Of a DNA stretch of 50,474 bases, positions 8,349 through 16,024 are shown piece after piece (the first letter of the stretch is position 1; every line of letters begins with the position of its first letter). Below the pieces are notes generated by a model. That model was not told the origin of the DNA and made no database searches. It saw only the letters and a program-made list of their open reading frames with translations. Both the position numbers and the translations under genes were made by a program. The stretch is from positions 1-50,474 of the forward strand of contig JAIROL010000070.1 in assembly GCA_031257565.1 (NCBI GenBank), in the 5' to 3' direction. Origin of the DNA: Tannerella sp. (GTDB taxonomy: Bacteria; Bacteroidota; Bacteroidia; Bacteroidales; Tannerellaceae).

Positions 8349-10208
8349 TTACCATCCCGGATTCTGCCATTTGACTCCGGTTGCAATTTCAAGACGGCTT
8401 GCTTCGTCGATATCGATCGGCGCCAGCAGTTCACGGTTTGCCCAGCCGCCGCGCGGACGGTCCCAAATTAATTTACGTTCATAAGAGAAAGCGCCATCTT
8501 CGCCCTTAGTAATCCACATGGCCGTCAAATATTTATGATATTTACCCAAATCGTCTGTCGGTTTGCTCCAACGGCGCAGATCGAAATAACGCTGTCCTTC
8601 AAAGGCCAGTTCCACACGGCGTTCATTGCGTATCCGTGCACGCAATTTATCTTTATCGGTAGTTGTGATGGCAGGCATATTCACGCGTGCACGCACTTCG
8701 TTCACAGCTGCCAGCGCATCTCCTGTTTGTCCGGCTTCGTTAGCGGCTTCGGCCAGGTCGAGTAATATTTCGGCCAAGCGATAGTGCTTGGAAGGCGAAC
8801 TGGCAATCGGATTTGTGGCGCAAGCTCCGGGCGTCACCATCTTACGCGCATAATAACCGGTACGCGACGGATGCAACAGCGCCTCCTGAGTGCCTTCAGT
8901 TTTAATTTCAAACAGCCCTCCAACGTATGCATCCACCGTAAATACCTCGCCATTATTCCATGTCACCTGATCTCCATTTTTCAAAATAGTGGCTCTAAAA
9001 CGCGGATCGCGGTTAGCATAGGGATTATTCCGATCGTAAAGCGTATTTTCGGTATTATAATTTGGCTCCAGATGAGTTTCTTCGTCATAGTAAGGCCTGC
9101 TTAAATCCAGTACGGGTTGCCCGTCGGTCGTTTCGTAAGCATCGACAAGTTCCTGCGTAGGGCATGTACCTGCCTGGTAGGCGCCGTCTAATACGCCCAC
9201 ATAATTGTACATCCAGCCGGGTCCATATGCCCCGTTATTAGCTTGAGGCGCCCTGATATGCTGGAAAATGGTTTCCCTGTCATTATTCAATCCCACCTCG
9301 TCGGTCGCGCTCTGGCATGCCAGCTGATGATATGCGGCTCCGTCGTAATCTCCGAAAAGGCTTTTGTTGGCTTCGGTAAAGAGTTTGTATCCACCTTTAT
9401 TTTTCAACTGTTCAACGGCTTGTTTACAAATCCCGTAAGCCTCTTGCCAATGGTCCTGTCCCTGATTATGGAGCGGACTGGCAGCAAACAGAATGGCTGT
9501 GGCTTTCAATGCCCATGCCAAAGCGTTCGTAGCCCGAATAGCTTCGCTGACCGAAGTCTGCCGCCATGGTAGCGTACCCGATTCAAGAGCATAATCACAA
9601 TCGGCAATGATGGCCTTCGCCACTTCATATACCGGCTTGCGAACCAGTTCGGGCATATTTGTATAATCAGCGTCAAGCGGAAGGGTCTGGTTGAAAATTG
9701 GTACCGGCCCAAACAACTTCATCAATTCGAGATAGTACAGGGCGCGAAGAACATGAGCCTCCGCCACTAACTTCTCTTTTGGATTAGAGGCGTTGAACGA
9801 CATCTTGTCGGCGTTCTCGATAAACTGGTTGCACAAGCGTATCTGAGTGAACCAGGTATTCCAGGGTTGATTGTTACCGGTGCCTCCTTCTGCATAGAAC
9901 GTAAACAACGCATGATATGTAGCAGGATTATAATGAGCGTCGATGTAGATATCGTAGACTGCATATCCGCCGAACCTGTCCGCCGAACTCCAGCCATCAT
10001 CCGAAGATGCTACATAACCATTGTCATATACCCACGCGCTACATCCTCTGGTCGGTATTTGGGTGTAACATGCCGCGAGCAAGGCCTCGACCTGTTCAGG
10101 GTCTGAAAATATCTCTTCCATCGTGAGATTGCCGCTGGGCGCCCTGTCCAGTACATCGGTACAAGAGAAAAGAAAAAAAACGGACAATATTAAAATATAT
10201 TTTTTCAT
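8349..10208 (-). CDS. SusD-like nutrient-binding lipoprotein
   Basis: 619 residues; lipobox LFSC places the lipid on Cys16, followed by TDVLDRAPSGNL. Typical RagB/SusD landmarks are LAACYTQIP, FTQIRLCNQFIENAD, AEAHVLRALYYLELMKLFG, ATAILFAASPLHN, CPTQELVDAYETTDGQPV, YANRDPRFRATI, TGYYARK, YRLAEILLDLAEAANEAG, RNERRVELAFEGQRYFDLRRW and the final VKWQNPGW. Length is at the upper normal range for SusD. It starts 27 bp after the upstream STN-SusC, and the next SusC begins 43 bp after its stop, so the four Sus genes are probably one transcript. Role: surface capture of ligand for the 1131-residue SusC. Confidence 0.93.
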   Translation of the reverse strand: MKKYILILSVFFLFSCTDVLDRAPSGNLTMEEIFSDPEQVEALLAACYTQIPTRGCSAWVYDNGYVASSDDGWSSADRFGGYAVYDIYIDAHYNPATYHALFTFYAEGGTGNNQPWNTWFTQIRLCNQFIENADKMSFNASNPKEKLVAEAHVLRALYYLELMKLFGPVPIFNQTLPLDADYTNMPELVRKPVYEVAKAIIADCDYALESGTLPWRQTSVSEAIRATNALAWALKATAILFAASPLHNQGQDHWQEAYGICKQAVEQLKNKGGYKLFTEANKSLFGDYDGAAYHQLACQSATDEVGLNNDRETIFQHIRAPQANNGAYGPGWMYNYVGVLDGAYQAGTCPTQELVDAYETTDGQPVLDLSRPYYDEETHLEPNYNTENTLYDRNNPYANRDPRFRATILKNGDQVTWNNGEVFTVDAYVGGLFEIKTEGTQEALLHPSRTGYYARKMVTPGACATNPIASSPSKHYRLAEILLDLAEAANEAGQTGDALAAVNEVRARVNMPAITTTDKDKLRARIRNERRVELAFEGQRYFDLRRWSKPTDDLGKYHKYLTAMWITKGEDGAFSYERKLIWDRPRGGWANRELLAPIDIDEASRLEIATGVKWQNPGW

Positions 10209-10235
10209 AACGGAACTTTATTTAATGATTTTAAT

Positions 10236-13200
10236 TTAAAATACAACATTTACGCCCAGATTATACATTTTTTGTATCGGGAAATCTCCTGCGCTTGCCT
10301 GTTCGGGATCGATCGTCTTCAATGGAAATTTGGTAAAGGTCAGCAAGTTGTTGCCATTTAAATAGATTCTGCAACTCTTTATACCAACCGGCTTCAACCA
10401 GTCTTTAGGTAAAGTATATCCCAATTCGACAGTTTTCAGCCGCAGATAACTCCTGTCAAACGTAAAAAAATCGTTCGGCAGATAAGACGCCCCCAGATTC
10501 TCCGGCTTAAGGGCAGGATACTGAATCGATTCGCCATTATCCCAACGTTCCCTTGTCCATGCATGAGAGTATGCGGGTTCGCTATATCTGTAAAGCGTTT
10601 CTGGATATGTCATGGAACAGTTAGCTATTCCCGAGAAGAGAAACGAGAGGTCCAGACTTTTATAGTTAATTACGCCGCTGAAGCCGAAAGATATTTCCGG
10701 AACGGTAGGGTAAGCCATCAACACTTTGTCCTTGTCGTCCACCAGTCCATCCCCGTTTATATCGGTATACAGGAAGTCTCCCTCAGTCACCGACCATGAA
10801 TAAGCGCCTTGCGCCCACTCCAACTCTTCAGGCGTGGTGATGTAACCGCTACCGTTGGTCTTATCGATCTTATAACCGAAACGGTTTGCCCAATGAGTTC
10901 CATGACCTTCCACATAATAACCGGTTCTTCTGTAGCGGCAAGCATAGTCTTCAGGATATGGCGATTCATCAAAATATTCCACTTTGTTGCGCGCAAAAGC
11001 ATAGTTTCCACGGACATTGACCATAAGGTCTTTATTAAACCGCTTAACGTATGCCAGTTCTATTTCAAAACCTTTATTGTCGACAATACCCATGTTCACT
11101 AACGGCAGGTTTCCAAGCGCAATACCCTGCAAACTTGGAACAAGTCCGCGCTGAATCAGTATCTTGTCACGATGTTCTTTGAAAAAATCGACTGTAAGCG
11201 ACAATGATTCCCACAACTGCAAGTCCAAACCAAGATTCTGTTTTTCAGCAACCTCCCATTGTATCACATCGTTGCCCACTTTGCCCTGGCTAATCACGCC
11301 GCCTCTGCCAAGCGATGGCGTGACCCCTCCGTTATAAAGGCTGTTTTCGCTGTCGTAAAGAAAACGTACGTCTCCCATCTTATCATTACCGACCAGACCA
11401 TACGACGCGCGCAATTTCAGGTTACTGACTACCGATTTGTTCCAGAACTCTTCGTCGGAAACAACATATGCAGCCGAAAAGGCGGGGAAGAAACCGAAGC
11501 GGTTTTTAGGAGCAAACTGTTCGGAACCGTTGTAGCCCATGTTTACCTCAGCATAGTAACGGTTGTTATAAGCATAGGTGAAACGGCTTGCAAGCCCAAT
11601 CACGTTAAACGGCAAATCGCCGTTCTGCGAATCCCAGTTATCACGCTGGAAAAGCAAAAGCCCGGTCACATCATGTTTTTTGCCGAACGTGCGCGCATAA
11701 TTGACGGAATACTGAAGGTTCATATAATAATTGGAATACATGACCTTATCCAGCGTGATGTTCGGATTTACCAATGCGGCGTTGTTATTATCAAGATAAT
11801 AGTTTGTACCGCCTTCTGCGGTTGCCACGCTGTAATTATAGAAAGCGAAAGTGCGGCTGCCCACCAGCGTGGTGTTGGCGTCGGAATCGAAAGAAATCAT
11901 GAACTTGGTACTTAACCCTTTGGTCAGAAAATCAAGTCCCCAGTCGGCTATAAATGAAGAATTTAATACAGATTGCGTCTGCTCCCTGTATCCCAGCCGG
12001 TTTATGGTTCCGTATATTCCTCCGCCGATTCTGCCGACTACCTCGTTAGCCGGAACCACGACGCCTGACGGCGTCGTATAGCCTTCATGCGTCAAAGGCC
12101 CTACTTCCGTAGGGTCGGCTGTAATCGTATTCTGAAGCATTTGGGTCATCTTGAACGGATCTCCGTCGTAAAACATCGGCGCATTGACTTTTTGCAGGTA
12201 AGACGCCAGATTTAACGATAGCGTCAGAGTCTTGGTCGCCCGAAAATCCAGATTGCCCCGGAAATTGTAGCGATCCATCTTGAAAGCGGGGTCGTAACCC
12301 AAGTCGCGTTGTTTTTCCGTTTTCATGTTACTTCCCTGATTAATATAACCCGCATTGACAAAATAAGTCAGGTTTTCCAAGTCGCCTCCATTCAGGTTGG
12401 CATTGATGCGGGTTTGCGGAGCAAAGCTCCTGTAAAATTCTTCATAAGGGTAGCGGTCGGGGTAAAATACCGGATCGCTGCCGTCTTTATACCTGGCTAT
12501 CTGATAATCGGAGTATATCGGGGCGGCGCCCGCATTAGCCTGGGCTTCATTTCTTAATTGGGCATATTCCCATGAATGTACGCGCGGCGGCGAGATGGTA
12601 AACTGCTGCATACTCTGGTCGATTGAGATACTCAATTCGCCTTCGCCCGCCTGTCCGCGTTTTGTCGTGATCAGAATAACGCCATTGGCGCCGCGCACCC
12701 CAAACACGGCTGTTGCCGAAGCGTCTTTAAGAATAGATACTGACGCCACTTCGTTCGGGTCGAGTGTGGAAATATTGCTACGGGGTACGCCATCGATCAG
12801 TATCAATGGCGTATTTCCATTGGTTGTACCCACTCCGCGCAGATACAGATTCACCTTATCGACGCCAGGCTGTCCGGAAATCTGTAAAGCGGTCAAACCC
12901 GGTAAACGGCCGGCAAGCGAAGCTGAAAGATTTGCGACCGGACTTTGCTTCAGTTCGCGCGTCGACACTTGAGAAATGGCGCCTGTGACGGACGCCTTTT
13001 TCTGCTGGCCATACGCTACCACAACGACCTCTTCCAGACCTGTCACAGAGGGCTCCATCTGAACATTCAGAACCGCTCGTGCCGCGATTTTTTGCGGAAC
13101 ATACCCGACATACGAGAATGTAAGCTCCTCGCCCGCGTCAACGTGAAGGGTATAACGTCCGTTTTCGTCCGTAATAGTCGCTTTCCGGGATGAAGATACT

Positions 13201-13631
13201 ACCGTTACCCCAATTAACGGCTCGCCGATTTCATCGGATACGACCCCGGATACAACAATAGGCTGTTGGGGTTGTTGTTCTGTAACCGACTCATTCTTTT
13301 TCCTTTCCGGTACGCGTTTATACAAAACCACATGACGATCTGTTATTTTGTATGAGATCGTCGATTTGTCAAACATCTCATTAAGAACGGAAGTTATCCC
13401 TTCATTCTTAACTTTCAAAGTGATCTTTTTTCTAGAATCAAATACATTCTCGTCGTAGAAAAAAGTAAATTCAGTCTGGTTTTCAATAGCTTTGAATACC
13501 TCTTCATAGGTTGCATTTTGCATATCCAGGCTTATCTCAGCCATTTGCATATAGTCAACTGCATAAACCGAGGACGTACAAAACAAACTTATTGCCAATA
13601 CAATCTTTAATAATAATTTTTCCATATACAT
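10236..13631 (-). CDS. SusC-like TonB-dependent transducer with STN domain
   Basis: 1131 residues. Signal peptide to about residue 24; STN domain 33-105 (ISLDMQNATYEEVFKAIE, FTFFYDENVF); carboxypeptidase-regulatory-like domain about 127-194 (VSGVVSDEIGEPLIGVTV, FSYVGYVPQ); TonB box EEVVVVAYG 200-208; plug with PLILIDGVPRS and VSILKDASATAVFG; then the barrel ending in VNVVF. STN domains pass an outer-membrane ligand signal to a periplasmic FecR-type anti-sigma, so this protein should both import glycan and help control its locus. The nearest sigma/FecR pair is divergent, starting 416 bp away at 14048. Two ATGs (13631 and 13625) precede the signal peptide and either may be the start. It is the first gene of the minus-strand operon. 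Confidence 0.94.
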   Translation of the reverse strand: MYMEKLLLKIVLAISLFCTSSVYAVDYMQMAEISLDMQNATYEEVFKAIENQTEFTFFYDENVFDSRKKITLKVKNEGITSVLNEMFDKSTISYKITDRHVVLYKRVPERKKNESVTEQQPQQPIVVSGVVSDEIGEPLIGVTVVSSSRKATITDENGRYTLHVDAGEELTFSYVGYVPQKIAARAVLNVQMEPSVTGLEEVVVVAYGQQKKASVTGAISQVSTRELKQSPVANLSASLAGRLPGLTALQISGQPGVDKVNLYLRGVGTTNGNTPLILIDGVPRSNISTLDPNEVASVSILKDASATAVFGVRGANGVILITTKRGQAGEGELSISIDQSMQQFTISPPRVHSWEYAQLRNEAQANAGAAPIYSDYQIARYKDGSDPVFYPDRYPYEEFYRSFAPQTRINANLNGGDLENLTYFVNAGYINQGSNMKTEKQRDLGYDPAFKMDRYNFRGNLDFRATKTLTLSLNLASYLQKVNAPMFYDGDPFKMTQMLQNTITADPTEVGPLTHEGYTTPSGVVVPANEVVGRIGGGIYGTINRLGYREQTQSVLNSSFIADWGLDFLTKGLSTKFMISFDSDANTTLVGSRTFAFYNYSVATAEGGTNYYLDNNNAALVNPNITLDKVMYSNYYMNLQYSVNYARTFGKKHDVTGLLLFQRDNWDSQNGDLPFNVIGLASRFTYAYNNRYYAEVNMGYNGSEQFAPKNRFGFFPAFSAAYVVSDEEFWNKSVVSNLKLRASYGLVGNDKMGDVRFLYDSENSLYNGGVTPSLGRGGVISQGKVGNDVIQWEVAEKQNLGLDLQLWESLSLTVDFFKEHRDKILIQRGLVPSLQGIALGNLPLVNMGIVDNKGFEIELAYVKRFNKDLMVNVRGNYAFARNKVEYFDESPYPEDYACRYRRTGYYVEGHGTHWANRFGYKIDKTNGSGYITTPEELEWAQGAYSWSVTEGDFLYTDINGDGLVDDKDKVLMAYPTVPEISFGFSGVINYKSLDLSFLFSGIANCSMTYPETLYRYSEPAYSHAWTRERWDNGESIQYPALKPENLGASYLPNDFFTFDRSYLRLKTVELGYTLPKDWLKPVGIKSCRIYLNGNNLLTFTKFPLKTIDPEQASAGDFPIQKMYNLGVNVVF

Positions 13632-13899
13632 AGATTTAAAATTAAATCAAAACAAATTAAAATATATATCAATTCTCGTCGTCCTGCTATTTTACCCATC
13701 AACAGAGAAATAGCTTCCGGACTAAAAAAACAATCACATCAACCTTAATTCTAAAAAGTTTTAAGGCTGCATTTCCATAAAGAAAACAAAAACATAAAAT
13801 ATGCCTAAATAAAACTCGAATTTTTTTTTATTTTTCGACAGAATCGTACATACGGCGCATCGTTTTGAATTAATTGGCGAAAATTTAAGAAAAAAACTG

Positions 13900-13907
13900 T
13901 AATTTTG
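13900..13907 (+). promoter_or_regulatory. Candidate -7 box TAATTTTG for the ECF sigma/fecR genes
   Basis: TAATTTTG fits the Bacteroides -7 consensus TAnnTTTG exactly. A possible -33 TTG lies at 13874-13876, 23 bp upstream. Transcription would start near 13914, leaving a leader of about 130 nt that contains the inverted repeat at 13947-13979. Confidence 0.5.
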
Positions 13908-13946
13908 TCAGCATGTTTTAGATGGTCATACAAATTTAATGTAAAC

Positions 13947-13979
13947 GGGTATCCTCGGAAATCGCCGGGCGGAATACCC
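13947..13979 (+). repeat. Inverted repeat in the sigma-gene leader
   Basis: Arms GGGTAT (13947-13952) and ATACCC (13974-13979) can pair, with further CGG/CCG pairing inside. No T-run follows on either strand, so it is not a simple terminator. It falls in the predicted 5' leader about 70 nt before the sigma ATG, where it could affect translation or RNA stability. Confidence 0.4.
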
Positions 13980-14047
13980 TCAAACCTAAAATAGTACTTA
14001 AGAATTATGAGGATAACATATATTAAAGGTTCATAAAAAGCGCATAT

Positions 14048-14617
14048 ATGAATAAATCTATAAATAATCAAACGATAGAACTATGGCAGGCATTTGTCGA
14101 CGGAGAAAAAGCCGCCTTTTCAAAATTGTACAAGATTCTTTATAGAAAACTTTATACATACGGTATAAATACAGGTATGACGAATGAATGTGTGGAAGAT
14201 ACGATTCAAGAACTGTTTATTAAATTATATATCAATCCTAAACAAATTACGACGCCTTCAACTCTTCTTCCATTCCTGCTTACTTCGCTTAGAAACAGCT
14301 TTCTCAATATTGAAAAGAGTTCTAAACGTAACATACGTATAGATGACATTGAATCTTTCCGTTTTGATTTTTTAGTTGAAAACAATCCTTTTGAGGAAAA
14401 AGAAGAACAAGAACTTCTTAAAAAACAAATCGCTCGTATTCTTGAAAGCCTAACTTCACGTCAACGGGAGATTATTTACCTTAAGTTTCTTATGCAAATG
14501 AGTTATGAAGAAATCTCATCTATAATGCAACTGACTGAACAAGCGGCACGTAATTTAACCCATAGGGCAATTGAAAAAATACGGAAAAACAATCCTTACT
14601 TTTTTTTATTTTTATAA
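14048..14617 (+). CDS. ECF-type RNA polymerase sigma factor (FecI-like)
   Basis: 189 residues, the usual size for this family. Region 2 is seen in LWQAFVDGEKAAFSKLYKIL and CVEDTIQELFIKLY; region 4 in LESLTSRQREIIYLKF and MSYEEISSIMQLTEQAARNLTHRAIEKIRK, a helix-turn-helix that reads the -35 element. ECF sigma factors of this kind are held by a FecR anti-sigma until an STN-type outer-membrane receptor binds ligand. The fecR gene follows about 60 bp downstream. Likely targets are the flanking SusC operons at 13631 (minus) and 16025 (plus). The 3' end codes for a hydrophobic YFFLFL tail. Confidence 0.93.
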   Translation: MNKSINNQTIELWQAFVDGEKAAFSKLYKILYRKLYTYGINTGMTNECVEDTIQELFIKLYINPKQITTPSTLLPFLLTSLRNSFLNIEKSSKRNIRIDDIESFRFDFLVENNPFEEKEEQELLKKQIARILESLTSRQREIIYLKFLMQMSYEEISSIMQLTEQAARNLTHRAIEKIRKNNPYFFLFL

Positions 14618-14679
14618 AGTGATTACAAAATTGAAACTTGATTGTATTTATATCAGAAAGTAATCTGAATATTGTATTT

Positions 14680-15831
14680 ATGAAAAACTTTAATAATTAT
14701 ACAAAAATTGAAGATTTTCTTTTTGACCCGGAATTTAATCAATTGATCAATAAAGGGGGAAAAGATGATATTCACTTCTTATTTGAAAAATATCCTGATA
14801 AAAAAGAGCTTATTAATTCCGCATCAATATTACTTCTTCATTTGAATGTTAAAGATATTGAATTCTACGAAGATTATATAGATAAAAAATATAAAGAATT
14901 ACAAAATCGTATAAAATCCAAAAAGCGTCGCTTCATTCTAATCAGGTGGAGTGCAGCCGCCTGTCTTTTGGCTATGATTATGAGTATTTTCTTCCTCAGT
15001 CAACCTGGAGAACGTTCTATTGAAAATACACTTTTTACCCTTATGGATTCGACTTCGCTTAACGTAGAGTCTATCCGCCTTTCTACAAGTGATATTCATG
15101 TAAAAGTTGATGAAAACAAAGAAATTGTTCAAACGCCAACTGGAGATATATTAATAGGTAACGAGGAGAAGATAGAATCGTCAAAAATGGAAGACGAATA
15201 TATACAGCTTATTGTTCCCAACGGAAAACGTACGTCTATCAGTTTCAGCGACGGAACGATAGCCCGGGTAAATTCCGGTTCAAAACTAATCTATCCCAGA
15301 AAATTCAAGGATAATAAACGGGAGATCTATGTTGACGGAGAAATCTATATCGCTGTTGCCAAAGAAAAAGACAAAAAATTTCTGGTAAGGACAAAAAACA
15401 TAACAGTAGCTGTGTTAGGAACAAAGTTCAATGTCTCTGCATACAACAATGACAATATACATAGCATTGTTTTAGTTGAAGGGGCAGTAGAAGTTTCAAC
15501 TGATAATTATAAAAGTAAGATTGCGCCTAACCAGGCGTTCTTTCAAGAAGATGGAAAAGCGTCGATCAAAGAAGTCGACACTTATAAGTATATATGTTGG
15601 AAAGACGGAATTATTAAATTAGACAATGAACCTTTGGATGCTATCTTCAAAAAGATAGCTCGATACTACAACATCTCCATACAACAAAATAATCAGGATT
15701 TCGACATGAGTAAAGAAATATATAGAGGTAAACTTGACTTAAACGACTCTTTACAAGAAGTTTTAGACAATTTAGCCCATTCCAGTAATTTCACCTACAA
15801 GGTCTATGGAAAGATAGTCTGTATAGAATAA
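14680..15831 (+). CDS. FecR-family anti-sigma factor
   Basis: 383 residues from the ATG at 14680; an in-frame TTG at 14638 is a poorer start. The cytoplasmic N-terminal part (about 1-84) should bind the sigma factor. One membrane helix spans about 85-106 (RFILIRWSAAACLLAMIMSI). The periplasmic FecR domain includes QLIVPNGKRTSISFSDGT, VNSGSKLIYPRKF, REIYVDGEIYIAVAK and FLVRTKNITVAVLGTKFNV. The C-terminal DUF4974-like part (LDNEPLDAIFKKIARYYNI ... LDDLNDSLQEVL-type region) would contact the STN domain of a SusC. It transmits glycan sensing to the sigma factor encoded just upstream. The gene ends 193 bp before the plus-strand susC. Confidence 0.92.
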   Translation: MKNFNNYTKIEDFLFDPEFNQLINKGGKDDIHFLFEKYPDKKELINSASILLLHLNVKDIEFYEDYIDKKYKELQNRIKSKKRRFILIRWSAAACLLAMIMSIFFLSQPGERSIENTLFTLMDSTSLNVESIRLSTSDIHVKVDENKEIVQTPTGDILIGNEEKIESSKMEDEYIQLIVPNGKRTSISFSDGTIARVNSGSKLIYPRKFKDNKREIYVDGEIYIAVAKEKDKKFLVRTKNITVAVLGTKFNVSAYNNDNIHSIVLVEGAVEVSTDNYKSKIAPNQAFFQEDGKASIKEVDTYKYICWKDGIIKLDNEPLDAIFKKIARYYNISIQQNNQDFDMSKEIYRGKLDLNDSLQEVLDNLAHSSNFTYKVYGKIVCIE

Positions 15832-15940
15832 ACTGAGAGTAGAATATAATATTAACAATTTTTTAAATCAACTGCCATGAAACACACAATTTAAAACATT
15901 TTCCGGCGATTATATTATCCCCATATTAATATGAGAGAAT

Positions 15941-15977
15941 AAAAAAGACCGCATAATACTCGCAATATTATACGGTC
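15941..15977 (-). terminator. Rho-independent terminator on the minus strand
   Basis: 14-bp stem, CGC-type 3-nt loop and a six-T tail, all read on the minus strand. Both neighbouring genes (fecR and susC) are on the plus strand, so the terminator serves an antisense transcript. See the small RNA entry covering the same place. Confidence 0.65.
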
Positions 15978-16011
15978 GTAAGTCTTAATCAAAAACTGAA
16001 CATTAATTAAA
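15941..16011 (-). ncRNA. Candidate antisense small RNA between fecR and susC
   Basis: On the minus strand a perfect -7 box TACCTTTG lies at 16025-16018, overlapping the susC ATG. It would start transcription near 16011. About 35-50 nt on comes a 14-bp stem with a 3-nt loop (arms 15977-15964 and 15960-15947) followed by six T (15946-15941), an intrinsic terminator. The stem pairs fully only in the minus-strand RNA: two positions are G-U there but C-A in the plus-strand RNA, so the structure belongs to the antisense transcript. The predicted product is about 70 nt and antisense to the susC leader. Bacteroides PULs with sigma/anti-sigma control are known to carry such repressing RNAs (DonS type) in this position. 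No clear -33 box was found. Expression is unproven. Confidence 0.55.
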
Positions 16012-16024
16012 ACTTTTCAAAGGT

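Larger units (their letters stand above)
13632..14047. promoter_or_regulatory. Divergent control region between susC and the ECF sigma gene
   Basis: 416 bp without a credible gene. It separates the minus-strand SusC (start 13631) from the plus-strand sigma gene (start 14048). It is very A/T rich near susC, with a run of T at 13821-13829. A plus-strand -7 box TAATTTTG (13900-13907) and an inverted repeat (13947-13979) lie on the sigma side. On the susC side an imperfect hairpin has arms GCTATTT (13686-13692) and AAATAGC (13708-13714), which would fall in the susC leader. I could not place a convincing minus-strand promoter. An 88-codon minus-strand frame here has no coding character. Confidence 0.55.

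Noticed and set aside
11259..11915. 218-codon plus-strand frame
   Set aside because: It lies fully antisense within the STN-SusC gene and has no recognisable domain.
13947..13979. Sigma leader hairpin as a known riboswitch
   Set aside because: It is too small and has no conserved riboswitch core that I can recognise.
13805..14071. 88-codon minus-strand frame in the divergent control region
   Set aside because: It overlaps the sigma start, has no signal peptide or known domain, and covers promoter and hairpin sequence.
14641..14681. Direct repeat ATTGTATTTAT before fecR (two copies 30 bp apart)
   Set aside because: Short and A/T rich; expected by chance in this region.
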